Shown piece by piece: positions 53,639-62,850 of a stretch of DNA of 64,000 nt (position 1 is the first letter of the stretch; every line of letters starts with the position of its first letter). A program made the position numbers and the translations under genes. Source of the DNA: Massilia sp. BJB1822 (lineage in GTDB: Bacteria > Pseudomonadota > Gammaproteobacteria > Burkholderiales > Burkholderiaceae_D); NCBI RefSeq assembly GCF_013369485.1, contig NZ_JABWEB010000010.1, positions 62,001-126,000 on the forward strand, given 5' to 3'. The notes under the pieces were generated by a model that saw only the letters and a list, made by a program, of their open reading frames with translations, was not told the DNA's origin and did no database searches.

Positions 53639-54526
53639 TCAGTAAGGACGGTCGCCTTCGATGGTGGTGCGGTACAGGGTGCGGCGCTGCTCGGGCGGGC
53701 AGCCGGTCGCCAGGTGCATCAGCGAGCGGTTGTCCCAGAACAGCAGGTCATGCGGCTGCCAGCGGTGGCGGTAAATGTGTTCGGGCTTGACGCTGTGGGC
53801 AAACAGCTCCTGCAGCAGTTCGCGGCTTTCATCCTCGGGCAGGCCGAGAATGCGGGTGGTGAAATGTTCGCTGATAAAAAGTGCGCGGCGTCCCGTTTCG
53901 GGATGCACGCGCACAACAGGATGACTTACGGGTAGGACTTCGTGAATCTGCTCCGGCGTGAGCGCCGGCCGCCAGGGACTGTGACGGCGCAGCTCCTCAT
54001 AACGCGCCAGATAACTGTGCTCGGCCCGCGCACCCTGCACGGCGCGGCGCAACGCGACAGGCAGGGTGTCGTATGCCAGGTGCATATTGGCGAATAGTGT
54101 GTCACCTCCTTTCGATGGCAGCTCCTGCGCATGCAATAGAGAACCCAGGCTGGGCTTCTCCTTGTACGACAGATCCGAGTGCCAGAACACACCTGCATCG
54201 CCCAATCCCGCCGGTTTGCCGTCCTTCAGGACATTCGATACCACCAGAACTTCCGGATGCCCCGACAACTGGAAGTTCCGCAGCACGTGGATCTGCAGCT
54301 GGCCGAAACGGCGGCTGAAATCGATCTGGTGCTGCGGCGTGATACGCTGCCCCCGGAACACCAGCAGGTGATGGTCCAGGTGGGTGGCATGAATCCGCAA
54401 GAAGTCCGTATCGCTGATCGGCTGGGACAAATCGAGGCCTGTAATTTCCGCACCCAGAGGAGCCTCCAGGATATGGATCTCGAAATCCGAATCAACGCTA
54501 AGGTCTTCAAAAAGAACGGCTGACAT
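53639..54526 (-). CDS. TauD/TfdA-family Fe(II)/2-oxoglutarate dioxygenase
   Basis: The 295-residue enzyme has the facial triad in WHSDLSY (His and Asp) and the distal His in DNRSLMHLATG, and the 2-oxoglutarate-binding arginine in RRTLYRTTIEGDRPY. Family members release sulfite from taurine or alkylsulfonates, or cleave aryloxyalkanoates. Being first in a TauABC-like operon, sulfonate desulfonation for sulfur supply is the best reading. Upstream (54527-54636) the DNA is AT-rich with ATATTAATAT at 54600-54609, a possible CysB/Cbl-type region. Confidence 0.9.
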   Translation of the reverse strand: MSAVLFEDLSVDSDFEIHILEAPLGAEITGLDLSQPISDTDFLRIHATHLDHHLLVFRGQRITPQHQIDFSRRFGQLQIHVLRNFQLSGHPEVLVVSNVLKDGKPAGLGDAGVFWHSDLSYKEKPSLGSLLHAQELPSKGGDTLFANMHLAYDTLPVALRRAVQGARAEHSYLARYEELRRHSPWRPALTPEQIHEVLPVSHPVVRVHPETGRRALFISEHFTTRILGLPEDESRELLQELFAHSVKPEHIYRHRWQPHDLLFWDNRSLMHLATGCPPEQRRTLYRTTIEGDRPY

Positions 54527-54636
54527 GATTGTGCGATGCGGGGGTTACTGGAGATTCCAGTCTAGGCTTGGCTTAACGTATTGGAAACGAATTCATTTTG
54601 ATATTAATATGCGCTTTTCGATTCGGCGGAACGCGC

Positions 54637-55257
54637 ATGAATACATCCTCTTCCCGGCTTCATCTGCTGCTGACGGCAGCCATGTTTGCAGTGCTGATCT
54701 GGTCCGGCCTGGCGCCGTATGACCGCGCCACCTGGCTGATGGAAGTAGCGCCCGTCTTCATTGCCTTCCCGCTGATGCTGGCGACCTACCGCCGCTTTCC
54801 GCTGACCGACCTGCTGTATGTGCTGATCCTGCTGCATGCGATCGTGCTGATGGTGGGCGGCGCCTACACCTATGCGCGCGTGCCTGTCGGCTTCGATCTG
54901 CAGCAGTGGCTGGGACTGGGCCGCAACCCTTACGACAAGATCGGCCACTTCTTTCAGGGCTTCGTGCCGGCCCTGGTGGCGCGCGAGATCCTGCTGCGCG
55001 GACGGCATATCGCGGGACGCAAGATGCTGGCCTTTGTGGTGGTGTGCATCGTGCTGGCGATCAGCGCCACGTATGAGCTGATCGAATGGGGCGCGGCAGT
55101 CGCCATGGGCCAAGGCGCGGACGAATTCCTCGGCACCCAGGGCGATCCATGGGATACGCAATCGGATATGTTCACGGCGCTGATCGGCAGCATCGCCGCC
55201 CTGCTCCTGCTGGCGCGCTGGCAGGACCGGCAGATCGCAGCCATCGAAAGATCTTAA
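54637..55257 (+). CDS. DUF2238 (YjdF-like) inner-membrane protein
   Basis: The 206-residue protein has about six predicted spans and the DUF2238 signatures YDKIGHFFQGFVPALVARE, ATYELIEWGAA and the loop DEFLGTQGDPWDTQSDM before the last span. The acidic and histidine residues facing one side suggest metal binding, but no function is proven. The ATG at 54637 is preceded by GGCGGAA; an earlier in-frame start at 54598 is less likely. It converges on the UdgX gene with a four-base overlap. Confidence 0.85.
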   Translation: MNTSSSRLHLLLTAAMFAVLIWSGLAPYDRATWLMEVAPVFIAFPLMLATYRRFPLTDLLYVLILLHAIVLMVGGAYTYARVPVGFDLQQWLGLGRNPYDKIGHFFQGFVPALVAREILLRGRHIAGRKMLAFVVVCIVLAISATYELIEWGAAVAMGQGADEFLGTQGDPWDTQSDMFTALIGSIAALLLLARWQDRQIAAIERS

Positions 55258-56726
55258 GCGGAAGCCAGCCGCCACGCTATGCGCAAGGCGGCGACGATGG
55301 CGGCCAGCGCATCCTCGCGCGCCTGCGCATCCGGCACGCGCAGCGCATATGCGGGATGATAAGTGGCGACGACCCAGCGCCCCTCATGCTGCACCGGCTC
55401 GCCCATATAGTCCTTCAAATTCACGCTGCCATCCTGCAGCACCGATTTCAGCGCGGTGCTGCCCAGGGCGACCACCACGGCAGGGCCGACCTGCGCCAAC
55501 TCCTCTTCCAGCCAGTAGTGGCAGGCGAGAACTTCGCGCTGGGCAGGCGTCTTGTGCAGGCGGCGCTTGCCGCGCAGCTCCCATTTGAAATGCTTGACCG
55601 CGTTGGTGATGTAGATCTTGCGGCGATCTATACCGGCCAGCTCCATCGCCCGCTCCAGCAGTTCACCGGCCGGACCGACGAAAGGCTTGCCGGCCAGGTC
55701 TTCCTGATCGCCTGGCTGCTCTCCCACCAGCATGATTTTTGCGTGGCGCGGTCCCTGCCCGCCTACGGCCTGCGTCGCGTTCTGCCATAGCTCGCAGCGG
55801 CGGCACTCGTCCAGGGTGCGCGGCTGTTCGCGCTCGGGCTGGGCCTTTTCCGCGCTGACCGGAATCGTCGTGCCGCTGCGGCGGCCGACAGCCTTGCTCT
55901 GGCCGGTACTGCGCGCACCGGCGGCGGCTTGCGTGACCATCTCCGGCACCACGGCCGCTTCCGGCAGATGCTTCCAGAAGCGGGTGGTGATATGGCTGTG
56001 CATCAGGTCCGCGTTCAGGCGCGCCGGATTGAAGATGCTGCGGTAATAAGTCAGCCATAGCGCCTCGCCTTCATCCTCGATGTCGGCGGGACCACGCAGC
56101 AGCGCCGCGGCATGGTGCAGTTGCGCGCCGTCCCATAGCACGGTGGCGTCGGGCGTGGCGATCATCCAACTGATGCGGCCCATGCGGCGCACGAAGTGCT
56201 GCGCCACCTGAGGCAGAACATCATGCGCGGGTTCGAACCAGGCGACGAAACGCGGCGCGCCTTTCTCTGCGGGGCGTTCGCGGAAACGCAGATAGGCATG
56301 CATATCATGTTCTTCGCGGCGCACGGCCTTTTCCATGGCCTGCAAGCGCGCCCCATCGTCGTCGGCCATCGACAATACCTCCTGTTCGCCGCGCTGCCAG
56401 CGCCACAGCACGCGGTAGAGAAAAGCCCAGCGGTCGGCGGCGCGGAAGCAGGCGGCGCACGCCAGCATGTCCATCAGCGCGCGCGGCATGCGCAGAGCCG
56501 GCGCGGCATGCGGCGCGCTTTCCGCGCCGGCATCATTGGCTGCTGCGGCGGCGTCACCGAAAACATTACTCAGCAGATCGGCGTCGCCGGCATGCTGCAT
56601 CCATTGTATGGATTCAGGCGGCACGCGGCGCACGATCAGGCGCCGTGCCGCCTCCCGCCACTCGGCAAAATCGCGCGCCAGCACGGGGCCGGCGGGCCAG
56701 TCCGGCGCGGATGCGGTCTCGCTCAT
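55254..56726 (-). CDS. UdgX-type uracil-DNA binding protein fused to a DUF4130 domain
   Basis: The 490-residue protein has an N-terminal DUF4130-like region (about 15-270: FAEWREAARRLIVRRVPPES, FVRRMGRISWMIATPDATVL, SIFNPARLNADLMHSHITTR) and a C-terminal family-4-like UDG domain. The latter has four potential Fe-S cysteines, GEQPGDQEDLAGKPFVGPAG, the KRRLH loop with His391, and TYHPAYALR. In mycobacterial UdgX the equivalent KRRIH histidine attaches covalently to the abasic site after uracil removal. The start overlaps the radical SAM stop (ATGA), so both depend on the LexA-boxed promoter. Confidence 0.9.
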   Translation of the reverse strand: MSETASAPDWPAGPVLARDFAEWREAARRLIVRRVPPESIQWMQHAGDADLLSNVFGDAAAAANDAGAESAPHAAPALRMPRALMDMLACAACFRAADRWAFLYRVLWRWQRGEQEVLSMADDDGARLQAMEKAVRREEHDMHAYLRFRERPAEKGAPRFVAWFEPAHDVLPQVAQHFVRRMGRISWMIATPDATVLWDGAQLHHAAALLRGPADIEDEGEALWLTYYRSIFNPARLNADLMHSHITTRFWKHLPEAAVVPEMVTQAAAGARSTGQSKAVGRRSGTTIPVSAEKAQPEREQPRTLDECRRCELWQNATQAVGGQGPRHAKIMLVGEQPGDQEDLAGKPFVGPAGELLERAMELAGIDRRKIYITNAVKHFKWELRGKRRLHKTPAQREVLACHYWLEEELAQVGPAVVVALGSTALKSVLQDGSVNLKDYMGEPVQHEGRWVVATYHPAYALRVPDAQAREDALAAIVAALRIAWRLASA

Positions 56727-57952
56727 GCCGCCTGCAGTTCCGGCCACAGCGCAAGCTGCTGCTGGCGCTCGGCCATGGCGCGGCGCAAAGTCTCGGAAGG
56801 CGTGGTGTCGCGCGCGGGCGTGTAGTCGGCGGTGATGACGAAGGGCGCCGCCTTCTTCATGCTGCAGCGCAGGCGCGACAGGTCGGCATAGCGCACGCGC
56901 CGCATGCGGCGCAGCTCGACAATGCGTTTCGCGTTGAGCAGGCCGATGCCGGGCACGCGCGCAATCATCGCCAGCTCGGCGCGGTTCAGGTCGAGCGGGA
57001 AATGCTGGCGGTTGGCCAGTGCCCAAGCCAGCTTGGGGTCGATGTCCAGCGCCAGATTGCCCGACTGCGGCAGCAGCTCGCTGACCTGGAAACCATAGCC
57101 GCGCAGCAGGAAGTCAGCCTGGTACAGCCGGTGTTCACGCAGCAGCGGGGGCGGCGCCAGCGGCACGCTTTTGGGACTCTGCGGGATGGGGCTGAAGGCC
57201 GAGTAGTAGACGCGCTTGAGTTTATAACTGCCGTACAGGGTTTCGGCCGTGCTGAGAATGCGCTGGTCGTCGCTGGCGTCGGCGCCGACGATCATCTGCG
57301 TGCTTTGTCCCGCCGGCGCGAAGCGCGGCGCTTTCGGCTCATCCGCTTTTTCGTCCAGCTTGAGGCGGATGGCACCCATCGCCAGCTTGATGGTGTGCAC
57401 GCTCTTTTCCGGCGCCAGGCGCTCGATGCTGGTCTGGGTCGGCAGTTCGATATTCACGCTGAGCCGGTCGGCGTAGCGGCCCGCCGCCTCGATCAGGGCG
57501 GGATCGGCGTCGGGAATCGTCTTCAGGTGGATATAGCCGCGGAACTGGTGCACTTCGCGCAGTTCGCGCGCGATCGCCACCAGCTGTTCCATCGTATAGT
57601 CGGCCGACTGGATGATGCCGGAGCTGAGGAACAGTCCCTCGATGTAATTGCGCAGGTAGAAATCGACAGTCAGCTTGACCACTTCCTGCACGGTAAAGCG
57701 GGCGCGCGGCACGTTCGAGGTGCGCCGGTTCACGCAGTACTGGCAATCGTAGATGCAGAAATTGGTGAGCAGGATTTTCAGCAGAGACACGCAGCGGCCG
57801 TCCGGCGTGTAGCTGTGGCAGATGCCCATGCCATTGGTGGCGCCGATGCCGTCCTTGCCTTCGGAGGAGCGCTTGGGCGCGGCGCTGCTGGCGCAGGATG
57901 CGTCGTATTTGGCCGCATCGGCCAGAATCTCTAGTTTGTCTGTCAACTCCAT
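56723..57952 (-). CDS. Putative DNA modification/repair radical SAM protein with helix-hairpin-helix end
   Basis: The 409-residue protein has the radical SAM cluster motif FCIYDCQYC (Cys66, Cys70, Cys73), a TIM-barrel-like body (GLFLSSGIIQSADYTMEQL, GYIHLKTIPDADP, SVNIELPTQTSIERLAPEK), and a C-terminal helix-hairpin-helix (MIARVPGIGLLNAKRIVELR) suited to DNA binding. It resembles a conserved family found next to UdgX/DUF4130 proteins and proposed, without published proof known to me, to act on DNA. First gene of the two-gene operon; its ATG is 14 bases from the LexA box. Confidence 0.9.
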   Translation of the reverse strand: MELTDKLEILADAAKYDASCASSAAPKRSSEGKDGIGATNGMGICHSYTPDGRCVSLLKILLTNFCIYDCQYCVNRRTSNVPRARFTVQEVVKLTVDFYLRNYIEGLFLSSGIIQSADYTMEQLVAIARELREVHQFRGYIHLKTIPDADPALIEAAGRYADRLSVNIELPTQTSIERLAPEKSVHTIKLAMGAIRLKLDEKADEPKAPRFAPAGQSTQMIVGADASDDQRILSTAETLYGSYKLKRVYYSAFSPIPQSPKSVPLAPPPLLREHRLYQADFLLRGYGFQVSELLPQSGNLALDIDPKLAWALANRQHFPLDLNRAELAMIARVPGIGLLNAKRIVELRRMRRVRYADLSRLRCSMKKAAPFVITADYTPARDTTPSETLRRAMAERQQQLALWPELQAA

Positions 57953-57966
57953 GGCGCCGCCGATAA

Positions 57967-58009
57967 CTGTATATGCATACAGTATATCTTAGACGGCGCC
58001 GGGAGTCAG
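57967..58009 (-). promoter_or_regulatory. LexA-boxed promoter of the radical SAM-UdgX operon
   Basis: The LexA operator CTGT-ATATGCAT-ACAG at 57967-57982 is an excellent consensus match. It overlaps the end of a minus-strand -10, TATACT (57981-57986), which is 17 bases from a -35-like CTGACT (58004-58009). The promoter lies in the 66-base gap after the carbonic anhydrase gene, so the operon can be induced separately. SOS control is a strong inference from this layout. Confidence 0.88.
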
Positions 58010-58018
58010 ACTTTTACA

Positions 58019-58696
58019 TCAGGCGGCAGGCACTTCGTAATGCGCCAGGCGGCTGCGCACGCGGGCCGCCAGGTCGGTCGGGCCGCTCACGGTCATTTCC
58101 AGATCGTGCAAATGGCCATCCTTCAAGCCATACACCCAGCCATGCACGCTCAATTCCTGGCCGCGGTCCCAGGCGTCCTGCACGATGGTGGTCTGGCACA
58201 CGTTCACCACCTGCTCCACCACGTTCAGTTCGCACAGGCGCTCGCTGCGCTTATTCGTTTCCAGCACGTCGCCCAGATAGCGCTCGTGCTTCTGCGCCAC
58301 GTCCTGCACATGGCGCAGCCAGTTGTCGGCCAGGCCCACGCGGCCGCCGGTAAGGGCGGCGTGCACGCCTTTGCAGCCGTAGTGGCCGACGATCATCACA
58401 TGCTTCACCTTCAGCACGTCGATGGCAAACTGCAGCACGGACAGGCAGTTCAAGTCCGAGTGCACCACCACGTTGGCGATATTGCGGTGGACGAACACGT
58501 CGCCCGGCGCAAGGCCCAGCAGTTCGTTCGCCGGCACGCGGCTGTCGGAGCAGCCGATCCACAGATATTCGGGGGAGGCTTGCTGCGCCAGGCGCTTGAA
58601 GAATTCGGGATCGCGGGCGACCATGGAGTCGGCCCAGCGGCGGTTGTTGTTGAGCAGTTCCTGCAGGGCTGCAGGGCTCTTGATTGCTTCGCTCAT
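58019..58696 (-). CDS. can: Beta-class carbonic anhydrase
   Basis: The 225-residue cytosolic zinc enzyme interconverts CO2 and bicarbonate. Zinc ligands are Cys49 (WIGCSDSRVP), His105 and Cys108 (VGHYGCKG), with the catalytic dyad Asp51/Arg53. Length and the C-terminal HGWVYGLKDGHLHDL match the Can (YadF) subgroup, which supplies bicarbonate for biosynthesis in normal air. Confidence 0.95.
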   Translation of the reverse strand: MSEAIKSPAALQELLNNNRRWADSMVARDPEFFKRLAQQASPEYLWIGCSDSRVPANELLGLAPGDVFVHRNIANVVVHSDLNCLSVLQFAIDVLKVKHVMIVGHYGCKGVHAALTGGRVGLADNWLRHVQDVAQKHERYLGDVLETNKRSERLCELNVVEQVVNVCQTTIVQDAWDRGQELSVHGWVYGLKDGHLHDLEMTVSGPTDLAARVRSRLAHYEVPAA

Positions 58697-58760
58697 TGAT
58701 GCTCCTATCGTAGCAAGACCGCCTGACCATCGGGATGATGGCGGCGGTCCGTTAGGCAGG

Positions 58761-58783
58761 CCGCGCCGGGGCGCCCGGCGCGG
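58761..58783. terminator. GC-rich hairpin downstream of dnaJ
   Basis: CCGCGCCGG and CCGGCGCGG form a 9-bp stem with a short loop, 17 bases after the dnaJ stop on the minus strand. There is no T-run on either side, so it may stabilise the 3' end of the heat-shock mRNA or depend on Rho rather than act as a classic terminator. Nothing else is seen in 58697-58800. Confidence 0.4.
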
Positions 58784-58800
58784 TGAAAAGTGACGCTATC

Positions 58801-59925
58801 TTACTCGAAAAAGTCCTTGACCTTGTCTTTCCAGGTCTTGGTCTGCGGGCTGTGCTTGGAACCGCCTTCCACCGTCGAGCGGTCGAATTCGCGCAGCAGC
58901 TCTTTTTGTTTTTCCGTCAGCTTGACCGGGGTTTCCACGGCCACGTGGCAGAACAGGTCGCCCGGATAACCGGAACGCACGCCCTTGATGCCCTTGCCCT
59001 TCAGGCGGAAAGTCTTGCCCGACTGGGTGCCTTCCGGCACCGTGAAGGCCACCTTGCCATCCAGGGTCGGCACTTCGATCTCGCCGCCCAGGGCCGCCTT
59101 GGCGAAGGAGATCGGCATTTCGCAATGCAGGTCGTCGCCTTCGCGCTGGAACACCGGGTGCGCCTTGATGTGGATTTCCACATACAGGTCGCCCGGCGGG
59201 CCGCCGTTGGTGCCAGGCTCGCCGTTGCCGGTGGAGCGGATGCGCATGCCGTTGTCGATGCCGACCGGGATCTTCACTTCCAGCGTCTTATTGCGCTTGA
59301 TGCGGCCCGCGCCGGCGCAGGATGGGCATGGCTCGGGAATGATCTTGCCGGTGCCATGGCATTTCGGGCAGGTCTGCTGGATGCTGAAGAAGCCCTGCTG
59401 CATGCGCACCTGGCCGTGGCCACCGCAAGTGCCGCAGGTGGTGGGCGAGGTGCCCGGCTTGGCGCCGGAACCGTGGCAGGTGTCGCACTTGTCCCAGGAC
59501 GGCACGCGGATCGTGGTGTCGAAGCCATGCGCCGCCTGCTCCAGCGTGATTTCCAGGTTGTAGCGCAGATCGGCGCCGCGGTACACCTGCGGGCCGGAGC
59601 TGCGGCGGCCGCCGCCGCCGAAAATGTCGCCGAAGATATCGCCAAAGGCGTCGCCGAAACCGCCGGCGCCAAAGCCGCCGCCACCGCCGCCCATATTCGG
59701 GTCCACGCCGGCATGACCATAGCGGTCATACGCCTCGCGCTTCTCCGGATTGGTCAGCATCTCATAGGCTTCCTTGACTTCCTTGAACTTCTCTTCCGCC
59801 TCTTTATTGTCCGGGTTGCGGTCCGGATGATATTTCATCGCGAGCTTGCGATAGGCTTTCTTGATTTCGTCTTCCGACGAATTCTTGGCGACCCCGAGGA
59901 TCTCGTAAAAATCACGCTTTGCCAT
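58801..59925 (-). CDS. dnaJ: Chaperone DnaJ (Hsp40)
   Basis: The 374-residue co-chaperone has the J domain ([23 protein letters not shown] in [17 protein letters not shown]), a Gly/Phe-rich linker ([18 protein letters not shown]), four CxxCxGxG zinc repeats ([32 protein letters not shown]) and the substrate-binding C-terminal domains. It stimulates DnaK ATPase and delivers unfolded clients. It follows dnaK after 147 bases containing a hairpin. Confidence 0.98.
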   Translation of the reverse strand: MAKRDFYEILGVAKNSSEDEIKKAYRKLAMKYHPDRNPDNKEAEEKFKEVKEAYEMLTNPEKREAYDRYGHAGVDPNMGGGGGGFGAGGFGDAFGDIFGDIFGGGGRRSSGPQVYRGADLRYNLEITLEQAAHGFDTTIRVPSWDKCDTCHGSGAKPGTSPTTCGTCGGHGQVRMQQGFFSIQQTCPKCHGTGKIIPEPCPSCAGAGRIKRNKTLEVKIPVGIDNGMRIRSTGNGEPGTNGGPPGDLYVEIHIKAHPVFQREGDDLHCEMPISFAKAALGGEIEVPTLDGKVAFTVPEGTQSGKTFRLKGKGIKGVRSGYPGDLFCHVAVETPVKLTEKQKELLREFDRSTVEGGSKHSPQTKTWKDKVKDFFE

Positions 59926-59965
59926 CTTGTAGGCACCTTGCTTTTACTGATGTACCGATTATGCG

Positions 59966-60007
59966 AAAAAGCCGAGCAAGCACCGTCGGACGGACGCTCT
60001 GCTCGGC
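59966..60007 (-). terminator. Hairpin with T-run between dnaK and dnaJ
   Basis: On the minus strand GCCGAGCA and TGCTCGGC pair around a 21-base inner region, itself partly foldable, and are followed by TTTTTCG. It lies about 65 bases after the dnaK stop and 40 before dnaJ. Partial termination here would lower dnaJ relative to dnaK, as reported for similar operons. Confidence 0.65.
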
Positions 60008-60072
60008 AGGTCCGGCGCGGCGGCGATGCGCCGCGCCTTACACTCGACCGAAGTGCGACGGCACTTTGCCGA

Positions 60073-62022
60073 TTACTTGCTGTCTTTGACTTCCTTGAAG
60101 TCGGCGTCGACCACGTCGTCCTGCTGTGGCTTGGCTTCGGCGCCGCCAGCTTGCTGCTGCTGTGCACCTTCCGCGCCGCCGGCGGCAGCTTGCTGCGCCT
60201 GCATGTCAGCGTACATCTTCTCGCCCAGCTTCTGCGAAGCGGTCGACAGGGCGGCCACCTTGGCATCGATCTCGGCCTTGTCGCCGGTTTTCAGCGAGGC
60301 TTCCAGGTCGGTGATGGCCGCTTCGATCTTCTCTTTCTCGCCGCCTTCCAGCTTGTCGCCGTATTCGGTCAGCGATTTGCGGGTCGAGTGCACCAGGGCG
60401 TCGGCCTGGTTGCGCGACTCGGCCAGCTCTTTCAGCTTCTTGTCTTCTTCGGCGTTCAGCTCGGCGTCCTTCACCATCTTCTGGATTTCATCTTCCGACA
60501 GGCCGGAGTTGGCCTTGATGGTGATCTTGTTTTCCTTGCCGGTGGCCTTGTCTTTCGCGCCCACGTGCAGAATGCCGTTGGCGTCGATGTCGAAGGTCAC
60601 TTCGATCTGCGGGGTGCCGCGCGCTGCCGGCGGAATGCCTTCCAGATTGAATTCGCCCAGGGCCTTGTTGCCGGCGGCGATTTCACGCTCGCCCTGATAC
60701 ACCTTGATGGTCACGGCCGGCTGGTTGTCGTCGGCAGTGGAGAACACTTGCGAGAACTTGGTAGGAATCGTGGTGTTCTTGTGGATCATCTTGGTCATCA
60801 CGCCGCCCAGGGTCTCGATGCCCAGCGACAGCGGGGTCACGTCCAGCAGCAGCAGGTCCTTGCGCTCGCCCGACAGCACGGCGCCCTGGATCGCGGCGCC
60901 CACGGCCACGGCTTCGTCAGGGTTCACGTCCTTGCGTGGGTCCTTGCCGAAGAACTCTTTCACTTTTTCCTGCACCTTCGGCATACGGGTCATGCCGCCG
61001 ACCAGGATGATGTCGTCGATGTCGGACACTTTCACGCCGGCGTCCTTGATGGCGGTGCGGCACGGCTCGATGGTCTTGGCGATCAGTTCCTCAACCAGGG
61101 ACTCCAGCTTGGCGCGGGTCATCTTCAGGTTCAGGTGGACTGGCGCGCCGTTGGCCATGGCGATGTACGGCTCGTTGATCTCGGTCTGGGCGGACGAGGA
61201 CAGCTCGATCTTCGCGCGCTCGGCCGAAGCCTTGATGCGCTGCAGGGCGATCGGGTCTTTTTTCAGGTCCAGGCCATTGATCTTCTTGAATTCGTCGATG
61301 ATGTAATCGATCACTCGCTGGTCGAAGTCTTCGCCGCCGAGGAAGGTGTCGCCGTTGGTCGACAGCACTTCGAACTGCTTCTCGCCGTCCACGTCGGCGA
61401 TTTCGATGATGGACACGTCGAAGGTGCCGCCGCCCAGGTCATACACGGCGATCTTGCGGTCGCCCTTGTCGGTCTTGTCCAGGCCGAAAGCCAGGGCCGC
61501 TGCGGTCGGCTCATTGATGATGCGCTTCACGTCCAGACCGGCGATACGGCCGGCGTCCTTGGTCGCCTGGCGCTGCGAGTCGTTGAAGTAGGCTGGCACG
61601 GTGATCACGGCTTCGGTGACTTCTTCACCGAGGTAGTCTTCTGCCGTTTTCTTCATTTTGCGCAGCACTTCAGCGGAAATCTGCGGTGGGGCCAGTTTCT
61701 TGTCGCGCACGCCGATCCAGGCGTCGCCGTTGTCGGCTTTGGCGATCTCGTAAGGCATCAGGGAGATGTCCTTCTGCACTTCTTTTTCTTCGAACTTGCG
61801 GCCGATCAGGCGCTTCACCGCGAACAGGGTGTTCTTCGGATTGGTCACGGCCTGGCGTTTGGCTGGCGCGCCAACCAGGATTTCACCGTCTTCCTGATAT
61901 GCAATGATCGACGGCGTGGTACGCGCGCCTTCGGCGTTCTCGATCACTTTCGGGGTGCCGTTTTCCATGATGGAAACGCAGGAGTTGGTGGTCCCCAAGT
62001 CAATACCGATGATTTTGCCCAT
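60073..62022 (-). CDS. dnaK: Chaperone DnaK (Hsp70)
   Basis: The 649-residue ATP-dependent chaperone has the ATPase signatures [32 protein letters not shown] and [13 protein letters not shown], the linker [15 protein letters not shown] and a substrate-binding domain ending in a Gln/Ala/Gly-rich lid tail and acidic [14 protein letters not shown]. Length is standard. It sits between grpE and dnaJ; a weaker sigma-32-like promoter precedes it at 62063-62091. Confidence 0.99.
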   Translation of the reverse strand: MGKIIGIDLGTTNSCVSIMENGTPKVIENAEGARTTPSIIAYQEDGEILVGAPAKRQAVTNPKNTLFAVKRLIGRKFEEKEVQKDISLMPYEIAKADNGDAWIGVRDKKLAPPQISAEVLRKMKKTAEDYLGEEVTEAVITVPAYFNDSQRQATKDAGRIAGLDVKRIINEPTAAALAFGLDKTDKGDRKIAVYDLGGGTFDVSIIEIADVDGEKQFEVLSTNGDTFLGGEDFDQRVIDYIIDEFKKINGLDLKKDPIALQRIKASAERAKIELSSSAQTEINEPYIAMANGAPVHLNLKMTRAKLESLVEELIAKTIEPCRTAIKDAGVKVSDIDDIILVGGMTRMPKVQEKVKEFFGKDPRKDVNPDEAVAVGAAIQGAVLSGERKDLLLLDVTPLSLGIETLGGVMTKMIHKNTTIPTKFSQVFSTADDNQPAVTIKVYQGEREIAAGNKALGEFNLEGIPPAARGTPQIEVTFDIDANGILHVGAKDKATGKENKITIKANSGLSEDEIQKMVKDAELNAEEDKKLKELAESRNQADALVHSTRKSLTEYGDKLEGGEKEKIEAAITDLEASLKTGDKAEIDAKVAALSTASQKLGEKMYADMQAQQAAAGGAEGAQQQQAGGAEAKPQQDDVVDADFKEVKDSK

Positions 62023-62062
62023 GATTTATTCTTCCTATTTACTAAAGTTTCAGATAGTTCTT

Positions 62063-62091
62063 ATATGTGGAAACGCTGTATCGTTTTCAAG
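62063..62091 (-). promoter_or_regulatory. Secondary sigma-32-like promoter before dnaK
   Basis: On the minus strand CTTGAAA (62085-62091), an exact -35, is 14 bases from CCACATAT (62063-62070), which matches six of eight positions of CCCCATNT. It overlaps the last codons and stop region of grpE and would give dnaK-dnaJ transcripts without grpE. Confidence 0.5.
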
Positions 62092-62108
62092 TGCTCAAAC
62101 AAACGGCA

Positions 62109-62654
62109 TTATTTCGGCTGAGCGGCCGTGACGATGGCCGGACGCAGCAGGCGGTCGGCAATCATATAACCTTTTTGCAATACAGCAACAACGGTATTGG
62201 CTTCCTGATCGGCCGGCACGACGGCCACGGCCTGGTGGCGGTTCGGGTCGAGCTTTTCGCCCTGGGCCGGCATGATTTCGATCAGACGGTTCTTTTCGAA
62301 GGCGGAATTGAGCTGTTTCAGCGTCATTTCCACGCCTTCCTTCAGCGATTCCAGGGTCGGCGCCTCGACTTTCAGGGCCATTTCCAGGCTGTCCTTGACC
62401 GGCACCATGGCTTCGGCAAAGCTTTCCACGGCAAATTTGTGCGCTTTCGCCACATCTTCCTGGGCGCGGCGGCGGATATTGTCGGCCTCGGCCTTGGCGC
62501 GCATGAAGGCGTCCTGCATCTCGGCGATGCGCGCTTCGGCGCTGGCCAGTTGCTCTTCCAGACTTGGAACGGCAGGTTCAGCAGGTGCCGCCGGCTGGGC
62601 CTGCACCGGCTCCGCCTCTTGATTAGGCACGGCCTGATTTTCCTGATCTTGCAT
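62109..62654 (-). CDS. grpE: GrpE, nucleotide-exchange factor for DnaK
   Basis: The 181-residue protein has an acidic, Pro/Ala-rich N-terminus, a long coiled coil ([40 protein letters not shown]), and the C-terminal beta domain with [20 protein letters not shown] and [20 protein letters not shown]. It releases ADP from DnaK and works as a thermosensor. First gene of the grpE-dnaK-dnaJ operon, with a sigma-32 promoter at 62712-62739. Confidence 0.96.
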   Translation of the reverse strand: MQDQENQAVPNQEAEPVQAQPAAPAEPAVPSLEEQLASAEARIAEMQDAFMRAKAEADNIRRRAQEDVAKAHKFAVESFAEAMVPVKDSLEMALKVEAPTLESLKEGVEMTLKQLNSAFEKNRLIEIMPAQGEKLDPNRHQAVAVVPADQEANTVVAVLQKGYMIADRLLRPAIVTAAQPK

Positions 62655-62711
62655 CTAAAAGACTCCTACTATCGTGAATGTTAGTTTTTTGTCCGGATAC
62701 CACTGGGCGGG

Positions 62712-62739
62712 AAATGGGGATCCTGCGCTGGTTTTCAAG
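62712..62739 (-). promoter_or_regulatory. Sigma-32 heat-shock promoter of grpE-dnaK-dnaJ
   Basis: The minus strand reads CTTGAAA (62733-62739), 13 bases, then CCCCATTT (62712-62719), a perfect match to the RpoH consensus CTTGAAA-N13-CCCCATNT. The transcript would start near 62705, about 50 bases before grpE. Confidence 0.92.
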
Positions 62740-62850
62740 AGCAGGCGGGGCCATATGTAAGAAGCGATTTACAATTTCGCAACATTCCCGACATAGGTTT
62801 TTAGCCCGCAGCGGCTAAGATGAAAACTGAACCGCGCTCTGGAAACCGCC

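Noticed and set aside
58761-58783. Classic Rho-independent terminator after dnaJ
   Set aside because: The stem is strong but neither side carries a T-run, so it is listed only as a low-confidence hairpin.
58783-62121. A 1112-codon open frame on the plus strand across dnaJ and dnaK
   Set aside because: It is fully antisense to two unmistakable chaperone genes; its His/Gly/Val/Leu-rich, domain-free composition is what the reverse frame of a GC-rich gene yields.
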